DNA of 64,000 nt from Chitinophagales bacterium (GCA_017303855.1 JAFLBL010000004.1:124001-188000); one strand, 5' to 3'. Counted from the stretch's first letter, positions 16,827 through 26,860 are shown. Translations and numbers: made by a program. Notes: generated by a model from the letters alone, not told the origin.

Positions 16827-18542
16827 TTACTCTACATACGTGAATCCGTCTCCGTCAAACAACCCTTTATCGCTTAGCTTCAGGTGCGGAATGACCAGCA
16901 GGGCCATGAAGGACAGGGTCATAAAGGGGGAGGCAAGGATGGATCCTAATTCAGCCTTTGTCATTTTATCAATGGCGGTATAAGCGGCCGCCATTTCATA
17001 GCCGTCCCGGTTACTCATAAGCCCGGCAACCGGTAAGCCCAGTACCATTTCACGGGAATGGCTAACCGCAGATAAGCCACCTTTTTCCGCTATGACCAGG
17101 TTGATGGCCCGGGCCAGGCTTTCATCGTCAACCCCAACCGCCACAATATTATGACTGTCATGAGCCACTGAAGAAGCCAGTGCTCCCTGTTTTAATCCGA
17201 ACCCTTTAATAAAGGCCCTGGCCACCGGTGCTTCCTGGTACCGGTTCACCACCACGATCTTCAGGACATCGTTCTCCGTATCGCTGACAATTTGATTATC
17301 GGCAGTTTTGGGTGACAGATCCAGCCTGTTGGTGATCAGCTGCCCATCCAGCGCTTCAATTACAGGAATCGTTTTATCCCCGGTGTATTCAGTTTTAAAT
17401 ACCTCTTTCGTTTTGGGACTGCAGGAGAAATTATTGACAGTTCCGCTTTCTGTACTTTTAATTTTTGATTTTTGGTTTTCAGCAACAAGCTCGCCATTGA
17501 TATAAGTTGATAATACCCCGAAGTCCTTCAGGTCTTTTACCAGTATAAAATCCGCACAATCCCCAACATTTAATAATCCGACATCCAGCTTATAGTGCAG
17601 CACCGGATTCACGCAGGCGGCGCGCAATACTTTATACACGTCAATTCCCTTTGCCACGGCACGGGCGCAAAGCTGGTTGATGTGTCCAAGTAATAAACTG
17701 TCGGGATGTTTATCGTCACTGCAAAACATCATTTGTTCCGGCCAGTCGTGCAATAAATCAATGAGGGCGTCAAAATTCTTCGCTGCAGAACCCTCCCGGA
17801 TCTGGATTTTCATACCGAGGCGTAGTTTATCCAGCGCTTCTTCGGCGGTGAAGCACTCATGGTCGGTGGAAATAATAGTTGCCCGACTCGCTTCTCCCTT
17901 CTCCGGACTCCCGACTCCCGACTCCATTCTCCCTTCTCCCGATCCGAGCCACTCCGGCCTGATATATTTTCCTGCCAGATCTCCCCGCAATCCCGGTGCA
18001 TGACCATCCACGGGTTTGCCAAGACGTAGCGCGGCTTTTATTTTTTTCATCACTTCTTCCTCACCGTTCAGCACACCCGGAAAATTCATCATTTCACTGA
18101 GGTACCTGATTTCCGGGCGGGACAAGAGTTCTTCCACTTCGGCGGCATCAACGGCAGCGCCGGCTGTTTCAAAAACCGTGGCGGGCACACAACTGGGCGC
18201 CCCGAAATTAAATTTGAAGGGCACTGTCATTCCGTTCTCAATCATGAAGTCCACTCCCTTTACGCCACAGACATTGGCAATTTCATGCGGATCGCTTACC
18301 GTGGCCACTGTGCCGTGTACCACAGCCAGCCGGGCAAATTCGGAAGGCACCAGCAGGGAACTCTCTATATGGACATGGCTATCGATAAAGCCGGGGAGAA
18401 TATAGGGGAGCACCTGGCCGGGAGACGGGCTGAACGGACGTATGGCCTGAATTTTGCCTGCTGATACAACCAGTTCGGCCGGATAGTGCGTCTGGTTGAG
18501 CAGGTCCATCAGTACGCCCGACAGGGAAAATGAACCTTTCAT
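16827..18542 (-). CDS. ade: Adenine deaminase with an internal repeat-derived insert
   Basis: Converts adenine to hypoxanthine and ammonia in purine salvage; a cytosolic amidohydrolase. The 571-residue protein has the metal-binding [12 protein letters not shown] (about residues 51-62), the [12 protein letters not shown] motif, [15 protein letters not shown] and [10 protein letters not shown], then the C-terminal Ade domain with [14 protein letters not shown] and GGLSAVS. Between the [11 protein letters not shown] strand and STDHECF there are about 27 extra residues ([20 protein letters not shown]...), where the family normally has only a few. At DNA level this is a purine/pyrimidine-biased repeat (17882-17943) like those found between genes. 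The frame stays open, so the enzyme may still fold with the insert as a surface loop. Confidence 0.92.
   Translation of the reverse strand: MKGSFSLSGVLMDLLNQTHYPAELVVSAGKIQAIRPFSPSPGQVLPYILPGFIDSHVHIESSLLVPSEFARLAVVHGTVATVSDPHEIANVCGVKGVDFMIENGMTVPFKFNFGAPSCVPATVFETAGAAVDAAEVEELLSRPEIRYLSEMMNFPGVLNGEEEVMKKIKAALRLGKPVDGHAPGLRGDLAGKYIRPEWLGSGEGRMESGVGSPEKGEASRATIISTDHECFTAEEALDKLRLGMKIQIREGSAAKNFDALIDLLHDWPEQMMFCSDDKHPDSLLLGHINQLCARAVAKGIDVYKVLRAACVNPVLHYKLDVGLLNVGDCADFILVKDLKDFGVLSTYINGELVAENQKSKIKSTESGTVNNFSCSPKTKEVFKTEYTGDKTIPVIEALDGQLITNRLDLSPKTADNQIVSDTENDVLKIVVVNRYQEAPVARAFIKGFGLKQGALASSVAHDSHNIVAVGVDDESLARAINLVIAEKGGLSAVSHSREMVLGLPVAGLMSNRDGYEMAAAYTAIDKMTKAELGSILASPFMTLSFMALLVIPHLKLSDKGLFDGDGFTYVE
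17882..17943. repeat. Degenerate repeat located inside adenine deaminase
   Basis: The stretch reads as near-tandem CTTCTCCC and GACTCCC units, with CTTCTCCCTTCTCC followed by three GACTCCC-type copies and a second CTTCTCCCTTCTCCC. GACTCCCGACT also occurs at 58849-58859, downstream of ffh. It translates in frame within adenine deaminase. Confidence 0.6.
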
Positions 18543-18576
18543 CTGTCTGATTTGTTAGTTCGCCTAAATTTAGTTC

Positions 18577-18603
18577 TTTGTGACCATGAATAGGCTAGAT
18601 TTG
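18577..18603 (+). promoter_or_regulatory. Candidate Bacteroidota promoter of the LolA-like gene
   Basis: TTTG at 18577-18580 and a perfect TAnnTTTG -7 element, TAGATTTG, at 18596-18603, 30 bp upstream of the start codon at 18634. The 15-bp spacing is shorter than the usual 17-23 bp, so the -7 call is firmer than the -33 call. Confidence 0.4.
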
Positions 18604-18633
18604 TAATTCAACCATTAAAAGAAAACAATTATC

Positions 18634-19329
18634 ATGAAACGTCTTATTTTATCTTTTCTCTTTGCCGCGGCCGCATTTTCAGTTCAGGCACAAACAGCGG
18701 AGGAGATCGTAAGCAAACATATTGAAGCCATTGGCGGAGCCGACAACTGGAGAAAAGTAAATTCAGTAAAAATGGAAGGTATTCTGCAGGCAAACGGAGC
18801 CGATGTATCTGTTACCGTAACCGTGCTTCACGGCAAGGGGATGCGCCAGGATATTTCCGTAATGGGCATGAACGGGTATGAATTTGTTACCCCTACCGAA
18901 GGCTGGAGTTTTATGCCTTTCCAGGGACAGCAGCAACCCGAACCTAAAACCGCGGAAGACCTGGCCGAGTCACAGGATAAACTGGATGCCCAAGGCAGCC
19001 TGATCGACTATGCAAAAAAAGGACATACCCTGGAATACCTCGGTAAAGAGGACGTGGAAGGAACGGAATGCTTTAAAATAAAAATCATTAAGAAAGGCGG
19101 TTCTCCTGAAACTATTTTTATTGATCCGAAAAGCTTTTATGTCCTGCAAAGCAAAAGCACGGTTAAAGCCAACGGGCAGGAGGTGGAAGTGGTGACTTCT
19201 TACAGCAATTATGAAAAACTGACCGAAGGAATCGTGGTGTCCAAATCTATGACCCTGCCATTTGGCGAACTGAATCTCACTAAAGTGGAGATCAATGGCA
19301 CTGTGGATGAGGCTATCTTCAAAAAATAA
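18634..19329 (+). CDS. Exported LolA-like protein
   Basis: A 231-residue protein with a signal peptide (MKRLILSFLFAAAAFSVQAQ) and a mature part starting TAEEIVSKHIEAIGGADNWRKVNSVKMEG, the usual opening of Bacteroidota outer-membrane lipoprotein-sorting-like proteins. The beta-rich body includes EYLGKEDVEGTECFKIKII and IFIDPKSFYVLQSKST, consistent with the half-barrel fold of LolA/LolB. The signal ends in QAQ without a lipobox cysteine, so it is probably periplasmic. Actual lipid or lipoprotein cargo is unknown. It precedes the first Asp-box protein gene by 73 bp with a terminator-like hairpin between. Confidence 0.75.
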   Translation: MKRLILSFLFAAAAFSVQAQTAEEIVSKHIEAIGGADNWRKVNSVKMEGILQANGADVSVTVTVLHGKGMRQDISVMGMNGYEFVTPTEGWSFMPFQGQQQPEPKTAEDLAESQDKLDAQGSLIDYAKKGHTLEYLGKEDVEGTECFKIKIIKKGGSPETIFIDPKSFYVLQSKSTVKANGQEVEVVTSYSNYEKLTEGIVVSKSMTLPFGELNLTKVEINGTVDEAIFKK

Positions 19330-19348
19330 TATCGATATCTGAATTTAC

Positions 19349-19380
19349 AAACCCTGGTCTTGTACCGGGGTTTGAATTTT
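19349..19380 (+). terminator. Likely terminator after the LolA-like gene
   Basis: A 9-bp stem, AAACCCTGG at 19349-19357 and CCGGGGTTT at 19365-19373 with one G-U pair and a 7-nt loop, followed by GAATTTTTAT. It ends 29 bp before the next start codon. Confidence 0.55.
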
Positions 19381-19402
19381 TATACCTGCTCAAAAAACTG
19401 CT

Positions 19403-22400
19403 ATGAAAAGTATTTTCATCGCGGCCGCTTTATTTACGGCCGTATCCGCATTTTCTCAAACAGCTGTAAACAGCAGCACATTCGGCATGATGGAAGCCCG
19501 TTGGCTGGGACCTGGAACCATGAGTGGCCGTATCACCGCTATTGAAGGAGTAGCCCGGGATGGGAAAACCATTTATGTGGGTACAGCGGGTGGAGGTATT
19601 TGGAAAACCACCAATGCCGGCGCCTCTTTCAAACCCGTTTTTGACAGGTACTGCCAGAGCATCGGTGCGTTGGCGATTGATCCTAAAAATCCGAAGATCA
19701 TTTTTGCAGGTACCGGAGAAAGCAATATGCGGAATTCCGTTTCAATCGGGGATGGTATTTATAAATCCACGGATGCCGGTGAAAACTGGACAAAACTCGG
19801 GCTGGATAAATCAGAACATATAGCAAAGATTGTGATACATCCGCAGCAAACGGATATTATTTATGTCGCCGTGCCCGGTGCCTTGTGGAGCAGCAGTAAA
19901 GACAGGGGATTATATAAATCGGTTAATGGAGGAAAAACCTTTGAACAAATTTTATTTATCAGCGATGAAGCCGGTTGTGCAGATGTATCTGTGGATCCTG
20001 AACATCCGGATACTGTTTATGCGTCTACCTGGGAGTTTCGACGTAAGCCGTATTCTTTCAACTCAGGAGGTAATGGCAGTGGAATGTGGAAGAGTACCGA
20101 TGGCGGTAAAACCTGGCGTGAGCTGAAGAACGGATTACCGGCAAAGCCTTTTGGCCGGATTGCTTTTACGTTAGCTCCCAGTGCCCCGCAGCATATGGTA
20201 GCCATTGTGGAAGCCGCCGAAACCGGCTTATATATTTCAGCCGATGGCGGGGAGAACTGGAAAAAACAAAGTGCCACCATGAATGTGGTTTCGCGTCCAT
20301 TTTATTTTTCCACGATCGTGATTGATCCGAAAGACCCCAAACGGGTCTATCGCCCCGCCTTTTCATTTGCTTATTCCAATGACGGAGGCTATTCATTCGC
20401 GGAAGCCAGCAATGAAGGCGGCTGGGTTCACAGTGACCATCATGCGCTATGGATCAACCCCAATAATACCAATCAGATGTACCTCGGTACTGACGGTGGC
20501 GTTTATTACAGCCTCGACCGGGGGGCCACCTGGAATTTTGTGCAAGGGCTGCCTGTGGGTCAGTTCTATCATGCGGCTGTGGATGACCGTAAGCCGTATA
20601 ATATTTATGGAGGCTTACAGGACAATGGCAGCTGGACTGGCCCTTCCGCAGCGCCGGGAGGGGTGAGTAATGCTAACTGGAAATCATTATACGGAGGCGA
20701 CGGTTTCTGGGTACAACCCGATCCCGCAGATATCAATACGGTATATGCGGAATACCAGGGAGGGAATATCAGCCGGATTAATCTGATCAGCAAGAAAGCA
20801 GTTAATATTAAGCCGCAACAGGCGCCCGGAGAAGAGAAACTGCGGTGGAACTGGAATACGCCGATTGTATTGGGAGCGGCCAATAAGAAGAATCTCTATA
20901 TGGCCAGTCAGTATCTCTATAAATCCATCGACCAGGGACGGAACTGGAACAGGATATCCCCTGATCTGACCACGAATGATAAGAAAAAACAGGAACAGGA
21001 AAACAGTGGCGGATTAAGTGCCGATGTAACATCGGCCGAAAATCACTGCACCATTTTTACGCTTGCCGAATCTCCGCTGGATGAAAAACTGATCTGGGTG
21101 GGTACCGATGACGGAAACCTGCAATACACAACGGATGGCGGGAAAACATGGACCAATGTGGCTGCTCACTATGCAAAAGCCGGTATACCTGCGCAAACCT
21201 GGGTCAGTAGTATTGAAGCTTCCCGCTTTGACAGGAATGTGGTCTATGCCACATTTGATAACCACATGTATGGCGATCATAAAACCTATCTTGCCACTTC
21301 CAATGATATGGGTAAAACATGGAAGCAACTTACCAGTGGTGAGTTTACCGGGTTTGCCCATAAGATCAGGCAGGACCTGGTAAATAAGGATTTATTGTTT
21401 CTGGGCACCGAGATGGGATTATTTGCCAGTACGGATGGCGGGCAGCAATGGTTCCGGATGAAAAACAAAATACCCGAATATGTACTGGCCCGTGATATAC
21501 AGATACATCCCCGCACGCACGATCTGGTCATTGCCACGCATGGCCGGGGTATACTGATTGTGGACGATATATCGCCGATCCGCAACCTGAAAAAAGAAAC
21601 GGCAGAGAAAGACGTGGTGCTCTTTCCGATGGCCCCTGTCACACTCACCATGGGGCAGTTTGGAGATGGTGGTTTCCCGGGTACGGGCGGTTGGGTCAGT
21701 GGAAATCCTCCCGCAGTTCCGCCAATCAAATACTACCTGAAAGACCGCGTCAACAGCGGCGAAGTGAAAGTGGATATTTTTGATGCCACGGGCAAGCTGG
21801 TACAATCAATTCCCGGCGCAAAAAGGAAAGGCGTCAACATGGTCAGCTGGAACCTCAGTATGAAACCGCCAAAAGTAGCCAGCGGGGGAACTAAAATTGA
21901 TTTTTCAGGTTTTCTTGCACCAATGGTATTACCCGGGGATTATACGATAAAACTGAAAGTGGCGGATTCCGTATATACGACTAAAGTAAAACTGGTGCAT
22001 GATCCTTCAGATAAAAACTTTACGCTGGAAGACAGGAAGAAGCAATACAAAGCGGCGACGGATCTGTATCAGCTGCATGAGCGGCTGGCAGCGGTGGTGG
22101 ATACCATTAATGACCGGCAGAAAATGCTAAAGGAAAACATGGCGAAAGTCACGGATTCTTCGCTGAAAAAATCCATGCAGTCCTATCATGATGAACTCGA
22201 GAAACTGAGAACTGAATGCCTGGCCTCAAAACAAAAATCCCTTTTTGTAGATGAGAAAAAGCTACGGGAAGAAATCACTGAAGTCTATTCCGGCGTAACC
22301 GGTCAGGAAGCGGCGCCTTCCAATCTGCAGCTCCAGCGGATTACCACCTTACAAGCAGAAGTAAAGAAAAAGGAAGAGGAACAGAAACAGGTGTTGAAAA

Positions 22401-22474
22401 AGTATGATGTGTGGGTGAAAGACAGACTCCGGCAGGAAGGCGTAACCGGCCCAAAGGAAAAGAAAGGTTTTTAA
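19403..22474 (+). CDS. Exported Asp-box/VPS10-like beta-propeller protein, copy 1
   Basis: A 1023-residue secreted protein with a signal peptide (MKSIFIAAALFTAVSAFSQ). Residues of about 25-700 hold many Asp-box (BNR) repeats such as STDAGENW, SVNGGKTF, STDGGKTW, SADGGENW and TTDGGKTW, as in sortilin/VPS10-type and GH74-like ten-bladed propellers. The C-terminal 300 residues hold a beta domain (VKVDIFDATGKLVQSIPGAKRKGVN) and a helical, charged region. Proteins of this kind are commonly annotated as glycosyl hydrolases, but the catalytic pair of GH74 is not identifiable here by eye, so a binding or scaffold role is equally possible. A closely similar gene follows. Confidence 0.85.
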   Translation: MKSIFIAAALFTAVSAFSQTAVNSSTFGMMEARWLGPGTMSGRITAIEGVARDGKTIYVGTAGGGIWKTTNAGASFKPVFDRYCQSIGALAIDPKNPKIIFAGTGESNMRNSVSIGDGIYKSTDAGENWTKLGLDKSEHIAKIVIHPQQTDIIYVAVPGALWSSSKDRGLYKSVNGGKTFEQILFISDEAGCADVSVDPEHPDTVYASTWEFRRKPYSFNSGGNGSGMWKSTDGGKTWRELKNGLPAKPFGRIAFTLAPSAPQHMVAIVEAAETGLYISADGGENWKKQSATMNVVSRPFYFSTIVIDPKDPKRVYRPAFSFAYSNDGGYSFAEASNEGGWVHSDHHALWINPNNTNQMYLGTDGGVYYSLDRGATWNFVQGLPVGQFYHAAVDDRKPYNIYGGLQDNGSWTGPSAAPGGVSNANWKSLYGGDGFWVQPDPADINTVYAEYQGGNISRINLISKKAVNIKPQQAPGEEKLRWNWNTPIVLGAANKKNLYMASQYLYKSIDQGRNWNRISPDLTTNDKKKQEQENSGGLSADVTSAENHCTIFTLAESPLDEKLIWVGTDDGNLQYTTDGGKTWTNVAAHYAKAGIPAQTWVSSIEASRFDRNVVYATFDNHMYGDHKTYLATSNDMGKTWKQLTSGEFTGFAHKIRQDLVNKDLLFLGTEMGLFASTDGGQQWFRMKNKIPEYVLARDIQIHPRTHDLVIATHGRGILIVDDISPIRNLKKETAEKDVVLFPMAPVTLTMGQFGDGGFPGTGGWVSGNPPAVPPIKYYLKDRVNSGEVKVDIFDATGKLVQSIPGAKRKGVNMVSWNLSMKPPKVASGGTKIDFSGFLAPMVLPGDYTIKLKVADSVYTTKVKLVHDPSDKNFTLEDRKKQYKAATDLYQLHERLAAVVDTINDRQKMLKENMAKVTDSSLKKSMQSYHDELEKLRTECLASKQKSLFVDEKKLREEITEVYSGVTGQEAAPSNLQLQRITTLQAEVKKKEEEQKQVLKKYDVWVKDRLRQEGVTGPKEKKGF

Positions 22475-22493
22475 TTCAATGAATGGTTTTTAT

Positions 22494-22521
22494 AAGGCTG
22501 CGGATTGCAGCCTTTTTTTTT
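22494..22521 (+). terminator. Intrinsic terminator between the two Asp-box genes
   Basis: AAGGCTGC at 22494-22501 pairs with GCAGCCTT at 22507-22514 around a 5-nt loop, followed by a run of eight or more T. It lies 20 bp after the stop of copy 1, so the two paralogues probably have separate transcripts. Confidence 0.8.
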
Positions 22522-22581
22522 GCGGCAAGGTGAAATCTTTCCTGATTTATTTACCGTAATTTCCTGCTTCAAACTACTGAT

Positions 22582-25500
22582 ATGAAAAAATGGATACTTG
22601 CCCTTTTGGTATTTTCTTTTTCGGTGGCGGTTGCCCAGAAGAAAAAACCCACTTCACCGGCAGCTGTGGTATATCCCGAAGAAGAACTGATTAAAAGCAA
22701 TCAGTACCGGTTGATCGGCCCGTTTCGCGGTGGACGCAGCGGGGCGGTGGCCGGCAGTTATAATAATAAAATGAATTTTTATTTCGGGGGCACCGGTGGT
22801 GGCGTTTGGAAAACGGCGGATGGAGGTAGTAACTGGAAAAATATTTCCGATAAATTTTACGGCAGTTCCATTGGGGCGGTAGCCGTGGCTCCATCCGATG
22901 AAACAATTCTGTATGTTGGGGAAGGAGAAAACACCATGCGTGGAAATGTTAGTGAGGGACTCGGCGGAATGTGGCGCAGTGATGATGCAGGAAAGTCCTG
23001 GAAAAATATCGGGTTGAAAGACGGCCGTCATATAATCCGTATCGTTATCCACCCGAAGAACCCCGATATCGTATGGGTGGCTGTTATGGGACACTTGTTT
23101 GGTCCCAATGAAGAAAGAGGCGTTTACAAAACGACCGATGGAGGCAAAACATGGAAGCGAACTTTATATGTCAATAACCAGACCGGCTGCAGTGATCTGG
23201 TGATGGAACCCGGCAATCCCGCCGTATTCTACGCAGGTACCTGGCGGCTGATACGTACCCCGTATTCGCTGGAGAGTGGCGGTGAAGGCAGTGGTTTATG
23301 GAAAAGTACGGATGGTGGTGAAACATGGACCGCGATTTCCGGCAAGAAAGGGTTGCCTAAAAATACATGGGGTATTGTGGGTGTGGCCGTGGCTCCTTCC
23401 AATACGGATAAAGTATACGCGATCATTGAAAACGAAAAGGGAGGACTCTTTATGAGTACGGATGCCGGTGAGACATGGAGCCTTCAATCCAATGACAATA
23501 ATATCCGTCAGCGGGCCTGGTATTATACCAAAGTATATGTGGACCCGAAGAATGAAAATAAAGTCTATTGTCCTAATGTGGAATTTATGTTCAGCACAGA
23601 CGGGGGAAAGACATTTAAAAGTTTATCCACCCCCCATGGCGATCATCATGATTTGTGGATTGATCCGGAAGACGGAAACAGGATGATTGTGGCCGATGAT
23701 GGTGGTGCTCAGGTGAGTTATGATGGCGGGGCGAACTGGAGTACCTATCTCAATCAGCCCACTGCACAGGTGTACCGGTTGAGTACGGATAATGCATTTC
23801 CATACCGGATCCTGGGCGGACAGCAGGACAACAGTGCATTCCGTATAAGGAGCCGTACCAACGGTGCCGCGATTACAGCAACGGATATGGAAACAGCTGC
23901 CGGTAGTGAAAGCGGTTATGTAGTGGCTGATCCGCTGAATCCGGAGATTACTTATGGAGGTAATTATATGGGCATGCTGCAGCGGCTGGATCATCGTACC
24001 GGGGAAAGCCGGATGATCAATGTCTGGCCCGTGGACAATATGGGGGCCGGAGCGGTGGCGGCGAAATACCGTTTTCAATGGAACTACCCGATCTTTTTTT
24101 CGCCCAATAATCCAAAACGCTTGTATGCGGCGGGCAATCATTTGTTCGTTACCGAAAATGAAGGGAAAAGCTGGGAACAGATTTCTCCGGATCTGACTAC
24201 CAATGATAAAAGCAAACAGGCATCCAGTGGCGGACCGGTAACACAGGATAATACATCAGTAGAATACTATTGTACTATTTTCACTGCTGCTGAATCCGCG
24301 TATGAGGCCAACCTGCTGTGGACCGGCAGTGATGACGGTTTGATTCATGTAAGCCGCGATGCCGGCAGGAACTGGGAAAATGTAACACCCAAAGATGCAC
24401 CAGCGCATATCATGTGGAACTGTGTGGAAGCGGATCCTTTTAAAAAAGGAGCTGCCTATTTTGCCGGAACAAGATACAAGTCGGACGATTTTGCTCCTTA
24501 TATCTATAAAACAGAAGACTACGGCAAAACATGGAAGCGGATTACCAATGGAATACCATCACTTCATTTTACAAGAGCCATACGTGCAGACAGGAAGAAA
24601 GCCGGGTTGTTGTATGCCGGAACAGAATATGGTATGTATATCTCGTATGATGGCGGTGAAAACTGGCGATCATTCCAGCTCAATCTTCCGGTTACTCCTG
24701 TAACGGATCTGCATATTAAAAACAATGATCTGATTGTAGCCACCCAGGGCCGGAGCCTTTATGTACTGGACGATCTTACCGTGGTACAACAGGCAAGTGC
24801 GGATATCCTGGATAAAACCATGCATGTATTTGATGTAAATCCTGCTTATCGTATGGCCGGGGGCGGAGGAAGACGAAGCAGGCAGCAAAATACGGGTATT
24901 GCCAATGCCGGAATGAATCCTCCGTCAGGTGTTGTCTTCAATTATTACCTGAAATCAGTAACGGATTCGTCCAGAGTAGCCGTGGTGATACTGGGAAAAG
25001 ACCGCAAACCGATTAAAACATATTCTACCTCGGCAAAAGACAATAAACTTGAAATAAGCAAAGGCATGAATCAGTTTGCCTGGGATATGAATTACCCGGA
25101 AGCTGAACGGGTGGAGGGGCTGATTTTATGGAATGGATTTGTGCGTGGCCCCAAAGCAGCTCCCGGTGCTTACACGGCCCGTTTCATCAACGGTTCCGAT
25201 TCTACGGAAGTCCCTTTCACTATTCTTGGCGATCCCAATTATGCCACAACAACGGCTGAATATGACGAACAGGTCGGTTTTCTGCTTTCTGTAAGAGATA
25301 AGTTTTCTGAGCTGATGAAAGCGCTGAAAAATATTAAAGAAGTGAGGCAACAGCTGACTGATTTTTCTTCCCGGAATGGCAAAGCCGTACCCGCTGACAT
25401 AAAAAAACAGATTGACAGCATCCACAGGCAAATGACGAATGTGGAGGAAGCCCTGCACCAGACCAAGGCTAAAAGCGGACAGGATGTACTGAACTTCCCG

Positions 25501-25713
25501 ATAAAACTCGATGATAAGCTGGCCAGTGTTTACAATGCTGCAGCAGCAGGCAATGCCGCTCCATCACGTCAGGCCAGAGAAGCATATGCGGAGCTGGCTG
25601 TTCTCGTGGATGCGGAGCTTTCAAAACTGAAAGGTATAATGGGACCGGAGTTGAAAAAGCTGAATGATATGATTCATGAGGCCAGGCTTCCGGTAATTGG
25701 AACAAAAGAGTAG
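22582..25713 (+). CDS. Exported Asp-box/VPS10-like beta-propeller protein, copy 2
   Basis: A 1043-residue paralogue of the preceding gene, with a signal peptide (MKKWILALLVFSFSVAVAQ) and the same architecture: Asp-box repeats (TADGGSNW, SDDAGKSW, TTDGGKTW, STDGGETW, STDAGETW, SYDGGANW, TEDYGKTW, SYDGGENW) over about residues 50-740, a beta domain (VVILGKDRKPIKTYSTSAKDN), then a charged helical tail (RDKFSELMKALKNIKEVRQQL). A basic glycine/arginine patch, GGGGRRSRQQN, lies near residue 765. It is probably secreted or on the cell surface. Function is unknown beyond the fold. It is convergent with the desaturase gene. Confidence 0.85.
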   Translation: MKKWILALLVFSFSVAVAQKKKPTSPAAVVYPEEELIKSNQYRLIGPFRGGRSGAVAGSYNNKMNFYFGGTGGGVWKTADGGSNWKNISDKFYGSSIGAVAVAPSDETILYVGEGENTMRGNVSEGLGGMWRSDDAGKSWKNIGLKDGRHIIRIVIHPKNPDIVWVAVMGHLFGPNEERGVYKTTDGGKTWKRTLYVNNQTGCSDLVMEPGNPAVFYAGTWRLIRTPYSLESGGEGSGLWKSTDGGETWTAISGKKGLPKNTWGIVGVAVAPSNTDKVYAIIENEKGGLFMSTDAGETWSLQSNDNNIRQRAWYYTKVYVDPKNENKVYCPNVEFMFSTDGGKTFKSLSTPHGDHHDLWIDPEDGNRMIVADDGGAQVSYDGGANWSTYLNQPTAQVYRLSTDNAFPYRILGGQQDNSAFRIRSRTNGAAITATDMETAAGSESGYVVADPLNPEITYGGNYMGMLQRLDHRTGESRMINVWPVDNMGAGAVAAKYRFQWNYPIFFSPNNPKRLYAAGNHLFVTENEGKSWEQISPDLTTNDKSKQASSGGPVTQDNTSVEYYCTIFTAAESAYEANLLWTGSDDGLIHVSRDAGRNWENVTPKDAPAHIMWNCVEADPFKKGAAYFAGTRYKSDDFAPYIYKTEDYGKTWKRITNGIPSLHFTRAIRADRKKAGLLYAGTEYGMYISYDGGENWRSFQLNLPVTPVTDLHIKNNDLIVATQGRSLYVLDDLTVVQQASADILDKTMHVFDVNPAYRMAGGGGRRSRQQNTGIANAGMNPPSGVVFNYYLKSVTDSSRVAVVILGKDRKPIKTYSTSAKDNKLEISKGMNQFAWDMNYPEAERVEGLILWNGFVRGPKAAPGAYTARFINGSDSTEVPFTILGDPNYATTTAEYDEQVGFLLSVRDKFSELMKALKNIKEVRQQLTDFSSRNGKAVPADIKKQIDSIHRQMTNVEEALHQTKAKSGQDVLNFPIKLDDKLASVYNAAAAGNAAPSRQAREAYAELAVLVDAELSKLKGIMGPELKKLNDMIHEARLPVIGTKE

Positions 25714-25737
25714 TGGAATAAAAATAAAAAGCCGGCG

Positions 25738-25773
25738 CGGCCGGGATCAATTACTGATCCTGGCCGTTCTTTT
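25738..25773. terminator. Bidirectional terminator between copy 2 and the desaturase
   Basis: CGGCCGGGATCA at 25738-25749 and TGATCCTGGCCG at 25755-25766 pair with one mismatch around a 5-nt loop. Followed by TTCTTTTTTT on the plus strand and preceded by an A-rich stretch that gives T-richness on the minus strand. It overlaps the last codons of the desaturase gene. Confidence 0.75.
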
Positions 25774-26781
25774 TTTCATCAGGGCAATGGCTTCTTCCTC
25801 GCTGCCGAACATCTGGTCCACATTAACCAGGTTCTGGGCAAGTTTATCATATCGTTTGGTCATGAGCCAGATAAAAATATGCAGGTAATGAACGCCGTCA
25901 AATACCAGGATTTTTTTCCTGACCGTTTCCTCCCTGGTTTTTAAAAATTCACCGGGGATTTCGGTGTAATGCATAGCCGGCCGTATATGATGAATCGCAT
26001 GATAGCCATCATTCCAGCACTGCTGGTTGTATTTTGTATTGATGCAATTAATCGTATTGTCTTCCAGGTCATCGGGATTTACAAACGCATGCTGTGTCCA
26101 GTTGCCCAGCATCATCACTACCCGTGCGAATACAAAGGGTATAATAAAGATGAAGAGTGTCGCCTGCAGGTTTACAAAGCACATCACCACGCAGAAAATA
26201 TAAAAGGATATTTCACCGGCGGTAAGCCGCATGTAAAACTTCTTGCGTTTTCTGCTAAAGAAATACATAAAAGTGTCCGAGAAGCCCAGCACCATAAACC
26301 GGCCTACATAGGCCAGGAAATCACGCAGACTGTCACGCTGGTAACGGAGGGTACTGCTGGCATCGTCTTCCATATTATTTTCCACATGGTGCATTCCCAT
26401 ATGATGGGCGAAATAGGTTTCAGGCGTATGGCCGAAAAACGGGCAGATAAACCAGATAATATAATGAAACAGCCAGGTGTATGCTTTTTTAAACAATTTC
26501 CGGTGACAGATACAATGCAGCATCAGTCCGAAACGACCTTTGAAATAAAGTTGTGAAATATAGAAATAGGGTACGTACAGCAACCACCACCAGGCTCCCT
26601 GTAACAAGGGGGTATATAATACTACCGCTGAAGGAATAACAAGAACATGTATGGCGGTAAGCAGGTGAATAAAGGGCAGGTCTCTTTTATCATTGATAAA
26701 ACGAAGCCAGAACTTTTCGTAAGTTGAAAATGATGCCGGTTCCCTGTATACAGGATCTGTAATTACTGTCAGTGCCTTCAT
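25747..26781 (-). CDS. Membrane fatty acid desaturase family protein
   Basis: A 344-residue integral membrane protein with the three histidine clusters of the desaturase/hydroxylase superfamily: LHCICHRKLF, AHHMGMHHVEN and DGYHAIHHIRP, which bind the di-iron centre. Four or so hydrophobic segments separate them (for example LLTAIHVLVIPSAVVLYTPLL and FYIFCVVMCFVNLQATLFIFIIPFVFA). It would insert a double bond or hydroxyl into a lipid acyl chain; regiospecificity cannot be told. The ATG at 26781 (MKALTVITDPVY) is chosen because an upstream in-frame ATG at 26856 abuts the terminator of the preceding gene, and a TACATTTA -7-like element lies between them. Confidence 0.85.
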   Translation of the reverse strand: MKALTVITDPVYREPASFSTYEKFWLRFINDKRDLPFIHLLTAIHVLVIPSAVVLYTPLLQGAWWWLLYVPYFYISQLYFKGRFGLMLHCICHRKLFKKAYTWLFHYIIWFICPFFGHTPETYFAHHMGMHHVENNMEDDASSTLRYQRDSLRDFLAYVGRFMVLGFSDTFMYFFSRKRKKFYMRLTAGEISFYIFCVVMCFVNLQATLFIFIIPFVFARVVMMLGNWTQHAFVNPDDLEDNTINCINTKYNQQCWNDGYHAIHHIRPAMHYTEIPGEFLKTREETVRKKILVFDGVHYLHIFIWLMTKRYDKLAQNLVNVDQMFGSEEEAIALMKKRTARISN

Positions 26782-26860
26782 GTAAAATTGGTGTCGCTGT
26801 TTGAATTCTACACACAGTTGCGGACTGTGTTTTGATAAATGTACAGCCTTTACCATAAAA

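Noticed and set aside
17440..17480. A/T-rich stretch in adenine deaminase ([10 protein letters not shown]) considered as a second inserted repeat
   Set aside because: It resembles intergenic A-rich repeats, but the protein length at this place is normal for the family, so there is no evidence of insertion.
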